Below, in pieces: positions 27,054 to 36,200 of a stretch of 64,000 nucleotides of DNA. Positions within the stretch are counted from its first letter, which is position 1. Every line of letters begins with the position of its first letter. The DNA is from Weeksellaceae bacterium (GTDB lineage Bacteria; Bacteroidota; Bacteroidia; Flavobacteriales; Weeksellaceae). Location: contig JAIBEX010000022.1 in NCBI GenBank assembly GCA_019459455.1, positions 124,001-188,000 of the forward strand. The letters run 5' to 3'. The notes beneath the pieces were generated by a model. It did no database searches, was not told the origin of the DNA, and was given only the letters and a program-made list of their open reading frames with translations. A program made the position numbers and the translations under genes.

Positions 27054-27162
27054 TATCTTTTTTTAAAGAGGTTAGGAAAACTTCTTTCGGCTTTTGTGTT
27101 TGATATGAGGAACAAATGTAATAAAATTTTTAAAAATTACTAATTCTTTCAAGATGCCAAAT

Positions 27163-27190
27163 AAAAATCCTGCAGGGTTTTCCTGCAGGA
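27163..27190 (-). terminator. Terminator of tRNA-Arg(ACG)
   Basis: Perfect TCCTGCAGG / CCTGCAGGA stem (9 bp) directly after the tRNA, followed by TTTTTA on the minus strand. Confidence 0.85.
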
Positions 27191-27195
27191 ATCAG

Positions 27196-27269
27196 TGACC
27201 TCGACAGGATTCAAACCTGTAACCTTCTGAGCCGTAATCAGATGCGCTATTCAGTTGCGCCACGAGGCC
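27196..27269 (-). tRNA. tRNA-Arg (anticodon ACG)
   Basis: 74 bases. Acceptor arms GGCCTCG and CGAGGTC pair with one G-U, discriminator A, CCA not encoded. The anticodon stem TCTGA/TCAGA encloses the loop TTACGGC, giving ACG, read as ICG for CGU/CGC/CGA codons. A TAnnTTTG box lies 13 bases upstream and a strong terminator just downstream. Confidence 0.95.
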
Positions 27270-27282
27270 GTTTTTCGGTTTG

Positions 27283-27290
27283 CAAATATA
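27283..27290 (-). promoter_or_regulatory. Probable -7 box of tRNA-Arg(ACG)
   Basis: TATATTTG on the minus strand, 13 bases upstream of the mature tRNA end. Confidence 0.55.
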
Positions 27291-27314
27291 GTGCTTTTTT
27301 GTTTTCTTTGAAAA

Positions 27315-28361
27315 ATGAAATCCAGTTTTTTATTCTTTCTCGCCATTTTTCTTCTTTTGGAATGCACAAAAGAACCAACTCCTGCTCCCGCTGATTGGCA
27401 GATTGTTTCGGATAATGTTCAGTTCAAAGAAGAAGGGGATGTTCTACGACTGAAATCGGGAAGGTTCAGCTATGAAATACCTGCATCCAGATTGCCGTTT
27501 CGGCGAGCAATACTTTTAAACGCAAGTTTGGTGGGTTTCTTCACCGAATTAGGAATTGAAGAAAAAATTATAGGCATTTCCAGTCCGGAATATATTTTTT
27601 CGCATAAGATTCAGCGTTTAATTCACCAGGGAAAGATTAAGAGCGTCGGTAACGAACAGAAGTATGATGTGGAGAAAATTATCGCACTGAAACCAGATGC
27701 GATTTTCACCAATTATGTAGCCAGTTTCGGAAATACCTATGATCTCCTGAAGAAAAACGGGATTGAAATCGTTTTTTTAGATGAATATTTGGAAGAGGAT
27801 CCTTTGGCAAAATCGAAATACCTCCTGGTTTTCGGCAAACTCCTGGGCCGTGAGAGAGAATCGGCATCCAGATTCAGCGAAATTCAGAACTCTTACAACG
27901 CACTGAAAACCCTGGCTCAAAAATCCGAAACAAGACCTTTGGTTTTGGCCAATGAGATGTACGGAAACCAGTGGTTTCTCCCCGGAGGCAAGACAAACCT
28001 GGCGCGATTTATTTCAGATGCCAACGGCCAGTACATCAATTCCGAAAACGGAGAGGTAATAGCGGTTCCGATGAGTTTTGAGGAAGTCTTTGCAAAATCA
28101 CAGAAGGCGGAATATTGGGTCAATGTGGGAAATCACAGAAGCAAAAAGGAACTGCTGCAGATAAACCCCAACTACGCAAAGCTCAAGGCTTATAATGAAG
28201 GAAAGATGTACACCGTCGCAGGAAGAGAAGACAGAAAGGCGAACGATTTCTTTGAAAGCGGGGTGGTACGTGCCGATTTGGTGCTGAAGGACTACATCAG
28301 GATTTTCCACCCGGAACTGCTGCCTGACTATAATTTAACATACCTGAAAGAACTTAAATAA
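27315..28361 (+). CDS. ABC-type substrate-binding lipoprotein (metal/cobalamin class)
   Basis: 348 residues. MKSSFLFFLAIFLLLEC is a lipoprotein signal with the Cys at 17. The rest is the helical-backbone (BtuF/FepB) binding fold: RAILLNASLVGFFTELGIEEKIIGIS, DVEKIIALKPDAIFTNY (the usual 'ALKPD' block), KNGIEIVFLDEYLEEDPLAKSKYLLVFGKLLG and YTVAGREDRKANDFFESGVVRADLVLKDYIRIFHPELL. Its ligand is probably a metal chelate or corrinoid; no permease or TonB receptor is adjacent. It is the first of a run of plus-strand genes. Confidence 0.85.
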   Translation: MKSSFLFFLAIFLLLECTKEPTPAPADWQIVSDNVQFKEEGDVLRLKSGRFSYEIPASRLPFRRAILLNASLVGFFTELGIEEKIIGISSPEYIFSHKIQRLIHQGKIKSVGNEQKYDVEKIIALKPDAIFTNYVASFGNTYDLLKKNGIEIVFLDEYLEEDPLAKSKYLLVFGKLLGRERESASRFSEIQNSYNALKTLAQKSETRPLVLANEMYGNQWFLPGGKTNLARFISDANGQYINSENGEVIAVPMSFEEVFAKSQKAEYWVNVGNHRSKKELLQINPNYAKLKAYNEGKMYTVAGREDRKANDFFESGVVRADLVLKDYIRIFHPELLPDYNLTYLKELK

Positions 28362-28371
28362 TTTATATTTC

Positions 28372-28379
28372 TATTTTTG
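28372..28379 (+). promoter_or_regulatory. Possible -7 box of mtgA
   Basis: TATTTTTG, 44 bases upstream of the mtgA ATG. No -33 match. Confidence 0.3.
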
Positions 28380-28423
28380 CAGAAGTTTTATCAACCTGTA
28401 TCCCATTAGTCCTTTTGAAAAGT

Positions 28424-29068
28424 ATGTTTAAGAAACTAAAAAAGCTCATTTTCATCCTCATTCTGGCAAATATCCTCTTTATTGTCTGGGGAAAATTTCT
28501 GAATCCGCCCATTACCCTGACCCAGATTGCCGGAATCATGGAATATGGTAAACTGGAGAGGGATTACGTTCCCTATGCCGAAATGGGTAACCAGGTGAAG
28601 AAGGCGGTAATTGCTGCGGAGGACCAGAAGTTCTTTATGCACAATGGATTCGACTATAAGGCGATTGAAAAAGCATATAAAGACAACGAAAAAGGCAGGA
28701 AGCTGAAAGGCGGGAGCACCATTTCCCAGCAGACCGCTAAAAATGTTTTTCTATGGCAGGGACGAAGCTGGGTTAGGAAAGGGCTCGAAACCGTGTACAC
28801 CTTCATCATTGAACTCATTTGGGGGAAAGACGTGATCCTGGAGCGCTACCTCAATTCAATTGAAATGGGGCGCGGCGTTTTCGGTGTGGAAGCTGCTGCA
28901 AATTATTATTATGGTAAAAATGCCAAAAACCTCACCAAAAGTGAGGCAGCGTGGATTGCCACCATCTTGCCCAATCCCAAAAAATACGATCCGCACAATC
29001 CCTCAAAATATCTCCGGAACCGTCACAGCTGGATTATGCGGCAAATGAACAATGTGGCGCTTAAATAG
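28424..29068 (+). CDS. mtgA: Monofunctional peptidoglycan glycosyltransferase
   Basis: 214 residues from ATG 28424 (a TTG three codons earlier is less likely). One N-terminal TM (about 7-23), then the GT51 domain, which polymerises lipid II into glycan strands. The catalytic motif is AVIAAEDQKFFMHNG, followed by KGGSTISQQTAKNVFLWQGR and ILERYLNSIEMGRGVFGVEAAANYYY. No transpeptidase domain follows, so it is the MtgA type. Only 14 bases separate it from the next gene. Confidence 0.93.
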   Translation: MFKKLKKLIFILILANILFIVWGKFLNPPITLTQIAGIMEYGKLERDYVPYAEMGNQVKKAVIAAEDQKFFMHNGFDYKAIEKAYKDNEKGRKLKGGSTISQQTAKNVFLWQGRSWVRKGLETVYTFIIELIWGKDVILERYLNSIEMGRGVFGVEAAANYYYGKNAKNLTKSEAAWIATILPNPKKYDPHNPSKYLRNRHSWIMRQMNNVALK

Positions 29069-29076
29069 TATCTTTG
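29069..29076 (+). promoter_or_regulatory. -7 box in the 14-base gap after mtgA
   Basis: TATCTTTG begins at the base after the mtgA stop codon and ends six bases before the next ATG, so a transcript started here would be almost leaderless. Confidence 0.45.
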
Positions 29077-29082
29077 CCTGCG

Positions 29083-31116
29083 ATGGGGATTTTTAATTCA
29101 GACAAAAACACATTCACTGCTGTTCTTAAAAAGTACTTCAGTTTCAGGAATGAAACAAGTTCACTGGAACCCCTGCATGAAATTCTGGAAAGCGTAAGGC
29201 GCACCGACTTCAGCGACGTCCTGGACCACCTTCGTGCAAATGAGACACTTAGGATAAATTTAGGCTATTACATCCGTCATGTCTTTGCCGGAAAATCATT
29301 TAATCTTTCACTTACCGAAGCCAATATCCTCTCGGAATATGCCTTTCTTCCGGAGTTCAGAAAGAGGATGCTCAATAAGATCCTTCCACCGGTTGAAAGT
29401 GAAAACACCGTCTGGTACCTCATTGATTATGTTTCGGTAAGGACAGCAAAGGATCTGGTTTATTTCCGGAACATTCCCGAGCAGGACATGGACGAGCTTT
29501 TCCGTCTTTTAGGAATTTCCGCACTTATCGTTAAAAAACCGGTTAAAAAAGAGCTTTTTTTTGCCATGAACATCCTGGCCTGGCGTGTCATTGGGAACGC
29601 TTTGGATGTTGAAGTGGTAAACATGGCTCCCGAATATAAAAATTTTGACAATCCTTTTTTAGCCCTGCAGGACGAAATGGATGTTCTTACCAGGGAATTT
29701 CGTGAGAATTCCGACTTTCAGCTTCATTCCAAAGATGTACATTACAAGCAGGTAAAGATTTACCTTACCCAGTGCCAGGAATTTATAGACCTGGCTTTCA
29801 AGAACTCATCCAAATACGGAATTTCAGGTAAAATCAACCAATCCCTCCTGAAAATCCGCCAGCAGTTAAACAGGATGCAGGATATTTTGAATCTATTGGT
29901 TATTGATGATGAAAACGACGTCAGGGTGAAGTCCAAACAGTTGGTCTTCAATATAATGGAGTATAAATCCCATAAAAACAACATCCGCGAACTCGTGGCA
30001 GACAGCAGCACACTGATGTCACACCTGATTACGAATCATACGGCGGAAACAGGCACCCAGTACATTACTTCATCTTTCAGGGATTATATTAAAATGTTCT
30101 GGAAAGCGAGTGGCGGCGGTGTGATTGTAGGTGCCCTCGTTGTTCTGAAATTATTTTACGGTGCAATACCCGGCAGTGATTTCTCTCACGCGCTTCTGTA
30201 CTCCATCAACTACGCAATGGGTTTTATCATGATTTACCTGATGAAATTCACGCTGGCCACCAAGCAGCCGGCAATGACGGCGGCAACAATGGCGAAGGTG
30301 CTTTCTGAAGGCCAGAATACCCGTAAGAATTACTCGGATTTTGCACATTTGGTTTCCAAACTTTTCCGTTCGCAGTTTATCGCGTTTGTGGGAAATGTGC
30401 TGTGGTCCTTTCCCGTGGCGCTGGCAATCATTTACGGACTCGATGTTCTGTTCCAGGAAAATTTCGCAGCCGAAAAAGCCACCAAACTGCTGAATGACCA
30501 TGACCCTTTCAATTCCAAAGCCATCCTGCATGCCTGTATTGCAGGCTTTTATCTCTTTATTTCGGGAATTATTTCGGGGAATGTTGCCAACAATGCGGTG
30601 TTCTATCAGATTCCGAAGCGGATTGCAAAGAATCCGCTCATCAATCAGATTCTGGGACCAAAGATCGCAAGAACCGCCTCCGGCTTCTATGCGAGGAACT
30701 GGGCAGGAATTGTCTCAAACTTTTGGTTTGGGGTTTGCCTCGGAGCAACCGGACCGATAGGATCTTTCCTGGGATTGGATCTGGACATCAGGCACATCAC
30801 CTTTGCAGCCGGAAACGTAGCATTGGGCTTTTATGGTAAAGGATTTTCTGTTGATACTTATACGCTGTGGATCTCCCTGATTACCGTATTCATCATCGGA
30901 TTTTTCAATTTTGCCGTAAGTTTCGGCCTGTCTATGGTTTTGGCATTCCGGTCACGGAAGGTGAATTTTGGGGAGGTAAAGGAGATTTATAAAGAGATAT
31001 TCCGCTATTTTCTGAAGAATCCGCTTCGTTTCTTCTTCCCGATCCGTTCTTTTCTGGATGGCCGTGCGAAAGAAATGATGGAAAAGACACTTCCTACAAA
31101 ATCAGAAGATCGTTAA
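29083..31116 (+). CDS. SpecificRecomb family membrane protein
   Basis: 677 residues from ATG 29083. The N-terminal 330 residues are soluble and helical (SLEPLHEILESVRRTDF, LRINLGYYIRHVFAG), followed by about six membrane segments from about 345 onwards (VIVGALVVLKLFYGAI, GFIMIYLMKF, FVGNVLWSFPVALAIIYGL, FYLFISGIISGNVANNAVFYQ, FWFGVCLGATGPIGSFLG, ISLITVFIIGFFNFAVSFG). This is the family called 'site-specific recombinase' (Gcr-like). The label is old, and I see no serine or tyrosine recombinase catalytic pattern. A membrane function is more believable. Confidence 0.8.
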   Translation: MGIFNSDKNTFTAVLKKYFSFRNETSSLEPLHEILESVRRTDFSDVLDHLRANETLRINLGYYIRHVFAGKSFNLSLTEANILSEYAFLPEFRKRMLNKILPPVESENTVWYLIDYVSVRTAKDLVYFRNIPEQDMDELFRLLGISALIVKKPVKKELFFAMNILAWRVIGNALDVEVVNMAPEYKNFDNPFLALQDEMDVLTREFRENSDFQLHSKDVHYKQVKIYLTQCQEFIDLAFKNSSKYGISGKINQSLLKIRQQLNRMQDILNLLVIDDENDVRVKSKQLVFNIMEYKSHKNNIRELVADSSTLMSHLITNHTAETGTQYITSSFRDYIKMFWKASGGGVIVGALVVLKLFYGAIPGSDFSHALLYSINYAMGFIMIYLMKFTLATKQPAMTAATMAKVLSEGQNTRKNYSDFAHLVSKLFRSQFIAFVGNVLWSFPVALAIIYGLDVLFQENFAAEKATKLLNDHDPFNSKAILHACIAGFYLFISGIISGNVANNAVFYQIPKRIAKNPLINQILGPKIARTASGFYARNWAGIVSNFWFGVCLGATGPIGSFLGLDLDIRHITFAAGNVALGFYGKGFSVDTYTLWISLITVFIIGFFNFAVSFGLSMVLAFRSRKVNFGEVKEIYKEIFRYFLKNPLRFFFPIRSFLDGRAKEMMEKTLPTKSEDR

Positions 31117-31390
31117 AGTGTTCCGCGCCGAATTTTTCCCTGAATTTCTGTAAGAAGAAGGTTTTCCGCATCCTGAAATCATTCTTCAGCAAAGGTGATT
31201 TAATCCTTATTTCCAGGACTTTCCTGTTCAGGTTTACCGATTCAATCTCGCGGAAGAGTTCACCGTTCAGGTATTCGTTCAGGAAATCCTTTACCTCAAA
31301 TGCAAGCAGCTTATCTTCAAATCCATGAATCCTGGCAAATGATTTTACGAGTTCAGAGGACTGAAACTCCCTTTTTTTTGGCCTTTTCAT
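31094..31390 (-). CDS. DUF721 (DciA-like) protein
   Basis: 98 residues starting at ATG 31390, one base after the recF stop codon. SFARIHGFEDKLLAFEVKDFLNEYLN and LEIRIKSPLLKNDFRMRKTFFLQKFREKFG are the DUF721 pattern: an N-terminal helix then a KH-like domain with a strand bearing the LxxxxSPxLxxEL-type block. DciA, the studied member, loads the replicative helicase. Being translated right after recF supports a role in DNA replication or repair. Its 3' end overlaps the convergent membrane-protein gene by 23 bases. Confidence 0.75.
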   Translation of the reverse strand: MKRPKKREFQSSELVKSFARIHGFEDKLLAFEVKDFLNEYLNGELFREIESVNLNRKVLEIRIKSPLLKNDFRMRKTFFLQKFREKFGAEHFNDLLIL

Positions 31391-31391
31391 G

Positions 31392-32471
31392 TTATATCTC
31401 GAATATTTTCGATTCCTCATTAATCTTTCGCACCACTTTCTCCGTTCTTTCCTTATGGGTATCGGTAATAAAAATCTGGCCGAAATGTTCGCGGTTCACG
31501 AGCTCGATAAGCTGCGAAACACGGGTGTCATCAAGCTTGTCAAAAATGTCATCCAGCAGAAGAACGGGTGTTTTGCCGGTGAGTTCCCGTATCCTGTTCA
31601 TCTGCGACAGCTTCAGCGCGATAAGGAAAGATTTCTGCTGGCCCTGACTGCCGACTTTCTTCAAAGAACTGCCGTCCATTTCGAAAAGGAGGTCATCTTT
31701 GTGGATTCCACGCGAAGTGTAGGTGAGCATGCGGTCTTTTTCCAGGTTATCTTTTAAAAGTTGATCAAAACGTGGCTCATTAAGATCGGAGTGGTAGATA
31801 ACCGAAACCTTCTCCTTTCCATTGGAGATGATTTCGTAATAAGTTTGGATGAGCGGTACAATTGCGCTGATGAACTGCTGCCTTTTTTGGAAGATCCTGG
31901 TTCCGAAGCTGATTAGGGGTTCGTTATAAATCTCCAGATTTTCAGGATCAAAATAGCGCCCCTTCGCGAAATTTTTAAGCAGCGCATTCCTCTGCTGCAC
32001 CGTTTTCTGGTACTGGATCAGATTAAAAAGATAGTCCGAGTCGGTCTGTGAGATCATAGCGTCCAGAAATCTCCTGCGGCTTTCCCCGGAGTCGGAAATT
32101 AGGTTGGAATCGTAGGGTGAAATGATTACACTCGGTAAGAACCCGATATGGTCGGCCATCCGCTCGTAGGACTTGTCATTTTTTTTGATGACTTTCTTCG
32201 CGTCTTTGGGCATCTGAACCTTGATGATGTTTTCTTTCTCACCGTCGAAAATCTGACCTTCCACAGCAAAGAAATCTTCGTTGAGCCTGATGTTGTTTAT
32301 ATCCGTATTGCCTAAAAAGCTTTTCCCTACCGACAGGTAGTGCAGGGCATCCAGTACATTGGTTTTACCCACGCCGTTGTTTCCCACAAAACAGTTGATT
32401 TGTGGCGAAAATTCGAAGGATTTTTCCTGATGGTTCTTAAAATTGAGCAGGGTGAGTTTCTGAATAACCAT
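31392..32471 (-). CDS. recF: DNA replication and repair protein RecF
   Basis: 359 residues, the usual length. SMC-like ATPase that, with RecO and RecR, helps load RecA on gapped DNA. MVIQKLTLLNFKNHQEKSFEF is the typical start, Walker A is FVGNNGVGKTNVLDALHYLS, the signature GSQGQQKSFLIALKL and Walker B PVLLLDDIFDKLDDTR. DUF721 follows it and a membrane gene precedes it by three bases, so the three are probably one transcript. Confidence 0.96.
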   Translation of the reverse strand: MVIQKLTLLNFKNHQEKSFEFSPQINCFVGNNGVGKTNVLDALHYLSVGKSFLGNTDINNIRLNEDFFAVEGQIFDGEKENIIKVQMPKDAKKVIKKNDKSYERMADHIGFLPSVIISPYDSNLISDSGESRRRFLDAMISQTDSDYLFNLIQYQKTVQQRNALLKNFAKGRYFDPENLEIYNEPLISFGTRIFQKRQQFISAIVPLIQTYYEIISNGKEKVSVIYHSDLNEPRFDQLLKDNLEKDRMLTYTSRGIHKDDLLFEMDGSSLKKVGSQGQQKSFLIALKLSQMNRIRELTGKTPVLLLDDIFDKLDDTRVSQLIELVNREHFGQIFITDTHKERTEKVVRKINEESKIFEI

Positions 32472-32474
32472 TTG

Positions 32475-33230
32475 TCAAAAATACTTCATTAAAAGGAGAA
32501 ATAAAAGCGGCAATCCCGAACAGCTTTCCACCCAAAACGAAAAATAAGTGTCCCGGTTTGCATGTTCTGAAAAATAGATCAGCGCAAACGTGAGCGCAGA
32601 AGTAAAGAAAAATGCTGCGGAAAATTCGGGTTTCAAAAAGAATATCGCCAGAAAGCAACCTAAAAAAACCATCAGGTAAGCCAGGTATTTTGTGTTCTGT
32701 ACTCCCATTAACCTCGGGAAAGTCACCACTTCATCCTGTTTCATATCTCTGATATCAAAGGGCAGTACCAGTGCAGTCACAAAAAGCAGGCTAACCATGA
32801 AAATTTCGGGGTTGAACCCGGGCAGGATAAGCCATGAATTGATGAGTGCCCACGTGAGGCCCACATAAAAGACCTTTAAGAGCGGAACTTTGCGGATGAA
32901 ATTTTCCAAAAAGAAAGAATTGTAGAGCAGTCCGAGGATGACGATTACGAGCCATTTCACCAATCGGATCTCATTGTGGTTATGAAAGATGAGTGCTGCC
33001 GATAAAATCCCGCAAATGGCATTGAAGACCAGAATTTTTCCGAACATCCGGTGATGCTGGTATTTGGTATATAAATAGCCGCTGAAATAGGTAATGAAGA
33101 TGAGCAACACGGTAGGCCAGCGTAATACGTTCTGTTCCAGCATGAAAAATACGGCCAGCGCAGTTCCCATGAGAGAAACGTAAATTTGACTGTCAATAAC
33201 ATATTTTTTTACTAAATTTAGGAACTGCAT
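32475..33230 (-). CDS. UbiA-like prenyltransferase-family membrane protein
   Basis: 251 residues from ATG 33230; TTG at 33248 would add six residues. About seven to nine hydrophobic segments cover the whole length. The second UbiA-type acidic motif is visible (LPFDIRDMKQDEVVTFPRLMG, compare DxKDxxGD), but the first NDxxDxxxD motif is not: the matching loop reads YLYTKYQHHRMFGK. Either the substrate differs or activity is lost. It lies directly before recF with a three-base gap. Confidence 0.6.
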   Translation of the reverse strand: MQFLNLVKKYVIDSQIYVSLMGTALAVFFMLEQNVLRWPTVLLIFITYFSGYLYTKYQHHRMFGKILVFNAICGILSAALIFHNHNEIRLVKWLVIVILGLLYNSFFLENFIRKVPLLKVFYVGLTWALINSWLILPGFNPEIFMVSLLFVTALVLPFDIRDMKQDEVVTFPRLMGVQNTKYLAYLMVFLGCFLAIFFLKPEFSAAFFFTSALTFALIYFSEHANRDTYFSFWVESCSGLPLLFLLLMKYF

Positions 33231-33290
33231 CCGTGCAAATTTAACCAATAAATTGTTCTGTAATCCTATCTACGAATTAGCACCACCCAT

Positions 33291-36200
33291 ATGAAGAACT
33301 TCACCAGAATTTTTACCCTTTTTCTCTTGATTTCCCTTTTTTCACCCCTTTTCGGACAGAAATATTACGATGACCAGTGGAAAAAAGTAGCCGAAAATTT
33401 TAAGACCGGAAAATACAAATCCAACCTTCCCATCATTTTAGAAATCCAGAACCAGGCCATGAAAGACGACAATGCGAACCAGCTTATACGCTCGCTGAAA
33501 GCTGAATTCAGCATTGTGAACCAAACCCGAGACGATGAAAACAATGATTCCGCAAGCCAGTTCTTCACAAAGCTTTCCACTTTTGGCCGGAAACTTAACG
33601 GGGAACAGAAACTGCTTTACGAGGTTCTTTTGGGTGAATTTTTCATAGATTATTACCAAAACGAATCCTGGGAAATCAACCAGCGTACGAACATCAACAA
33701 CCAGGATTTTGCCCAGATTGAAACCTGGAGCAAACTGGACTTTAAAAACTTCCTGACCAAGCATTTTGCTGAACTGGAAACCAAAAAGGGGACTTTACAG
33801 CAAGTCCAGCTTTCCAAATACAAAGAAATTTTTGAAGGAACAGAGGATCTTGATTATTTCCCAACACTTTTCGACTGGAATGCGACGAATCAAATTGAGT
33901 TTTTAAAGAACAGCAACTTCTTCACACCGAATGAGCTTAAAGTCAATCATACGAAGATCCTGTCGCTCTACGATGAACTGATTGCTAAAAACACCTCCAA
34001 TTCAAAACTTTATTTCCAGCATCAAAAAATCAATTACAACTGCAGCTTTTTAAACTGCAAAGACCGTTTTATACAGCTGCAAAGCCTTGTGAATTCTAAT
34101 GCCGAGGGTGATTATAAGCTGCTGATCCTGGGGGAGATGATGGACCTGCTTACGGCCGAAAATAAGTTTAACGAAGCACTGCAATTGGCTGAATCTGCCA
34201 AAAAACAATATCCGAAATCAAAATTTCTGGATAATATCAGGAACAAAGAGAACCAGATCATCAATCCTGCGCTGATCATTAAGTTTGAAAGCCACACGCA
34301 ATCTAATCTGCCCATCCATCTGGTGGCCGAGGCGAAGAATGTCCATCAGTTTTCACTGAATATTTACGAAGTGAAAGACGACGTACAGAACTTTATGAAG
34401 TATGTGAGGAATTCCTACGATAAAAACAGCTTTGCTGCGGTTAAAAAGTCTTTGGTGCGCAAAGAAATGTTTGAACTTCAGGATCTGAAAGATTATAAAA
34501 CGCATAAGACTTCACTTGAAATTAAACCTTTGCCTTCGGGAATTTACCTGGCTGAATACGTTGTGGACGGCGCCATCCAGGAACATTTTTATTTTATTGC
34601 GACCCAATCCCGGCTTATTTACGATAAAAAAGATGAGAGAAAACCCATTGGAAATCAGCTTAAACTCGTGAACCGCGAAAACGGAAAATCCATTTCGAAT
34701 GAAGGCCTGAAAATTTACGAATACGACGGAGCTAAAACCGTTAACGTTACCAATCAAAGTACCGACGCGGCTGCTAATTTCAGGTTTCTTGATTCCGGCG
34801 GTAAGGAATATTACCGGTACTACCTTGTTCAGCAACCAAAGACCAATGATTTTAATTTGATGCACGTTTACGGAGACCGGTATTACGGCGAAAATGAAGC
34901 TGTAAAGCAGAGAGATCAGGCGCAGATATTTTTGGACCGGGCCATTTACAGGCCTGGCCAGACCGTTTATTTTAAAATCATCAACACAAAACTCCTCAGT
35001 GAGAAAGAATCGGTTGCTTCCGGGGTTTCACAAAAAATAACGCTTCACGATGCAAACGGTGAAGAAATAACTTCACAGAATTTTACAACAAATGAATTCG
35101 GTTCCTATAACGGAAACTTTATGCTTCCGAGCGGAAAACTGAACGGAAACTTTTCGCTTCAGGTGCAAGGAAATAATGTGGATGCCTACCAATCTTTTCA
35201 GGTTGAAGAATACAAGCGCCCAAAATTTGAAGTCACCATAGAGCCGGTTAAGGACGAATACAAATACGGTCAGACCATAGAAATAAAAGGAAAGGCCATG
35301 ATGTTTTCCGGCGTTCCGCTGAGCAATGCGACTGTGAACTACGAGATAAAGAAAAAGAACATCCGCTGGATGTATTTCTGGTGGTATCCGCGCGGAAACG
35401 ACAATGAAAATTCAATCCTCGGCGACGTTAAAACCAATGATAAGGGAGAATTCACCCTCAGGATTGACCTTAAAAAAGATGAAACCCTGGACGGAATCCA
35501 GGTGGATAACTATGAGATCAACGCTTCGGTAACCGACATTAACGGGGAAACCCAGTCGGAAACCGCCAACGTGAAAGTTGCGTCTGTGTCACATTATATC
35601 AAAGCCGATGAAATTAAAGACACCTTCACCGACGAGAATATTAAAATCAAAGTCGAGACAAAGAATTACAACGACCAGAACCTGAAGAAACCGTATCAGG
35701 TAAAACTTTCGAAGCTGGTTCCGGAGGAAAGGATTTTCAGAAGCAATTTTGAGAGCGAAATTCAGGATTTGCCTAAACTTTCAAAACAGGAATTCATCCA
35801 AAAATTCCCACATGATTATTTTTCCAAAGAAGAAAAGGACTCGGTGGTGCAGTCTGTCATTCTGAATGGGGTGCAGAAAACTGACGAATCTCTTGATCTG
35901 GGCAAACTGGTGGCCGGAAAGTATAAACTGGAACTCTATAATATTGAAGATAGAGACACCATCAAAACGGAAAAAACCTTCGAAGTTTTTGATAAGCGTT
36001 TCCTTACCGATACCCAGAAACCATTCCTGAAAGTCCTGCAGCCGAAAAGTGAATTCAAACGCTCCGAAAAAGCCAAAATCTTTGTCTATTCGGCGATTCC
36101 CGATGCGTTGGTCAACATCTACGTGCAGAACGGCAATGGAGAAACGGTTACAGAACAGCGTAAGTTTAAAAATGGGGTGCTGGAATATGATGTTGCCTTC

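Noticed and set aside
27196-27269. tRNA-Arg(ACG) as an integration site
   Set aside because: No integrase or direct repeat of the tRNA end was seen within the flanking sequence.
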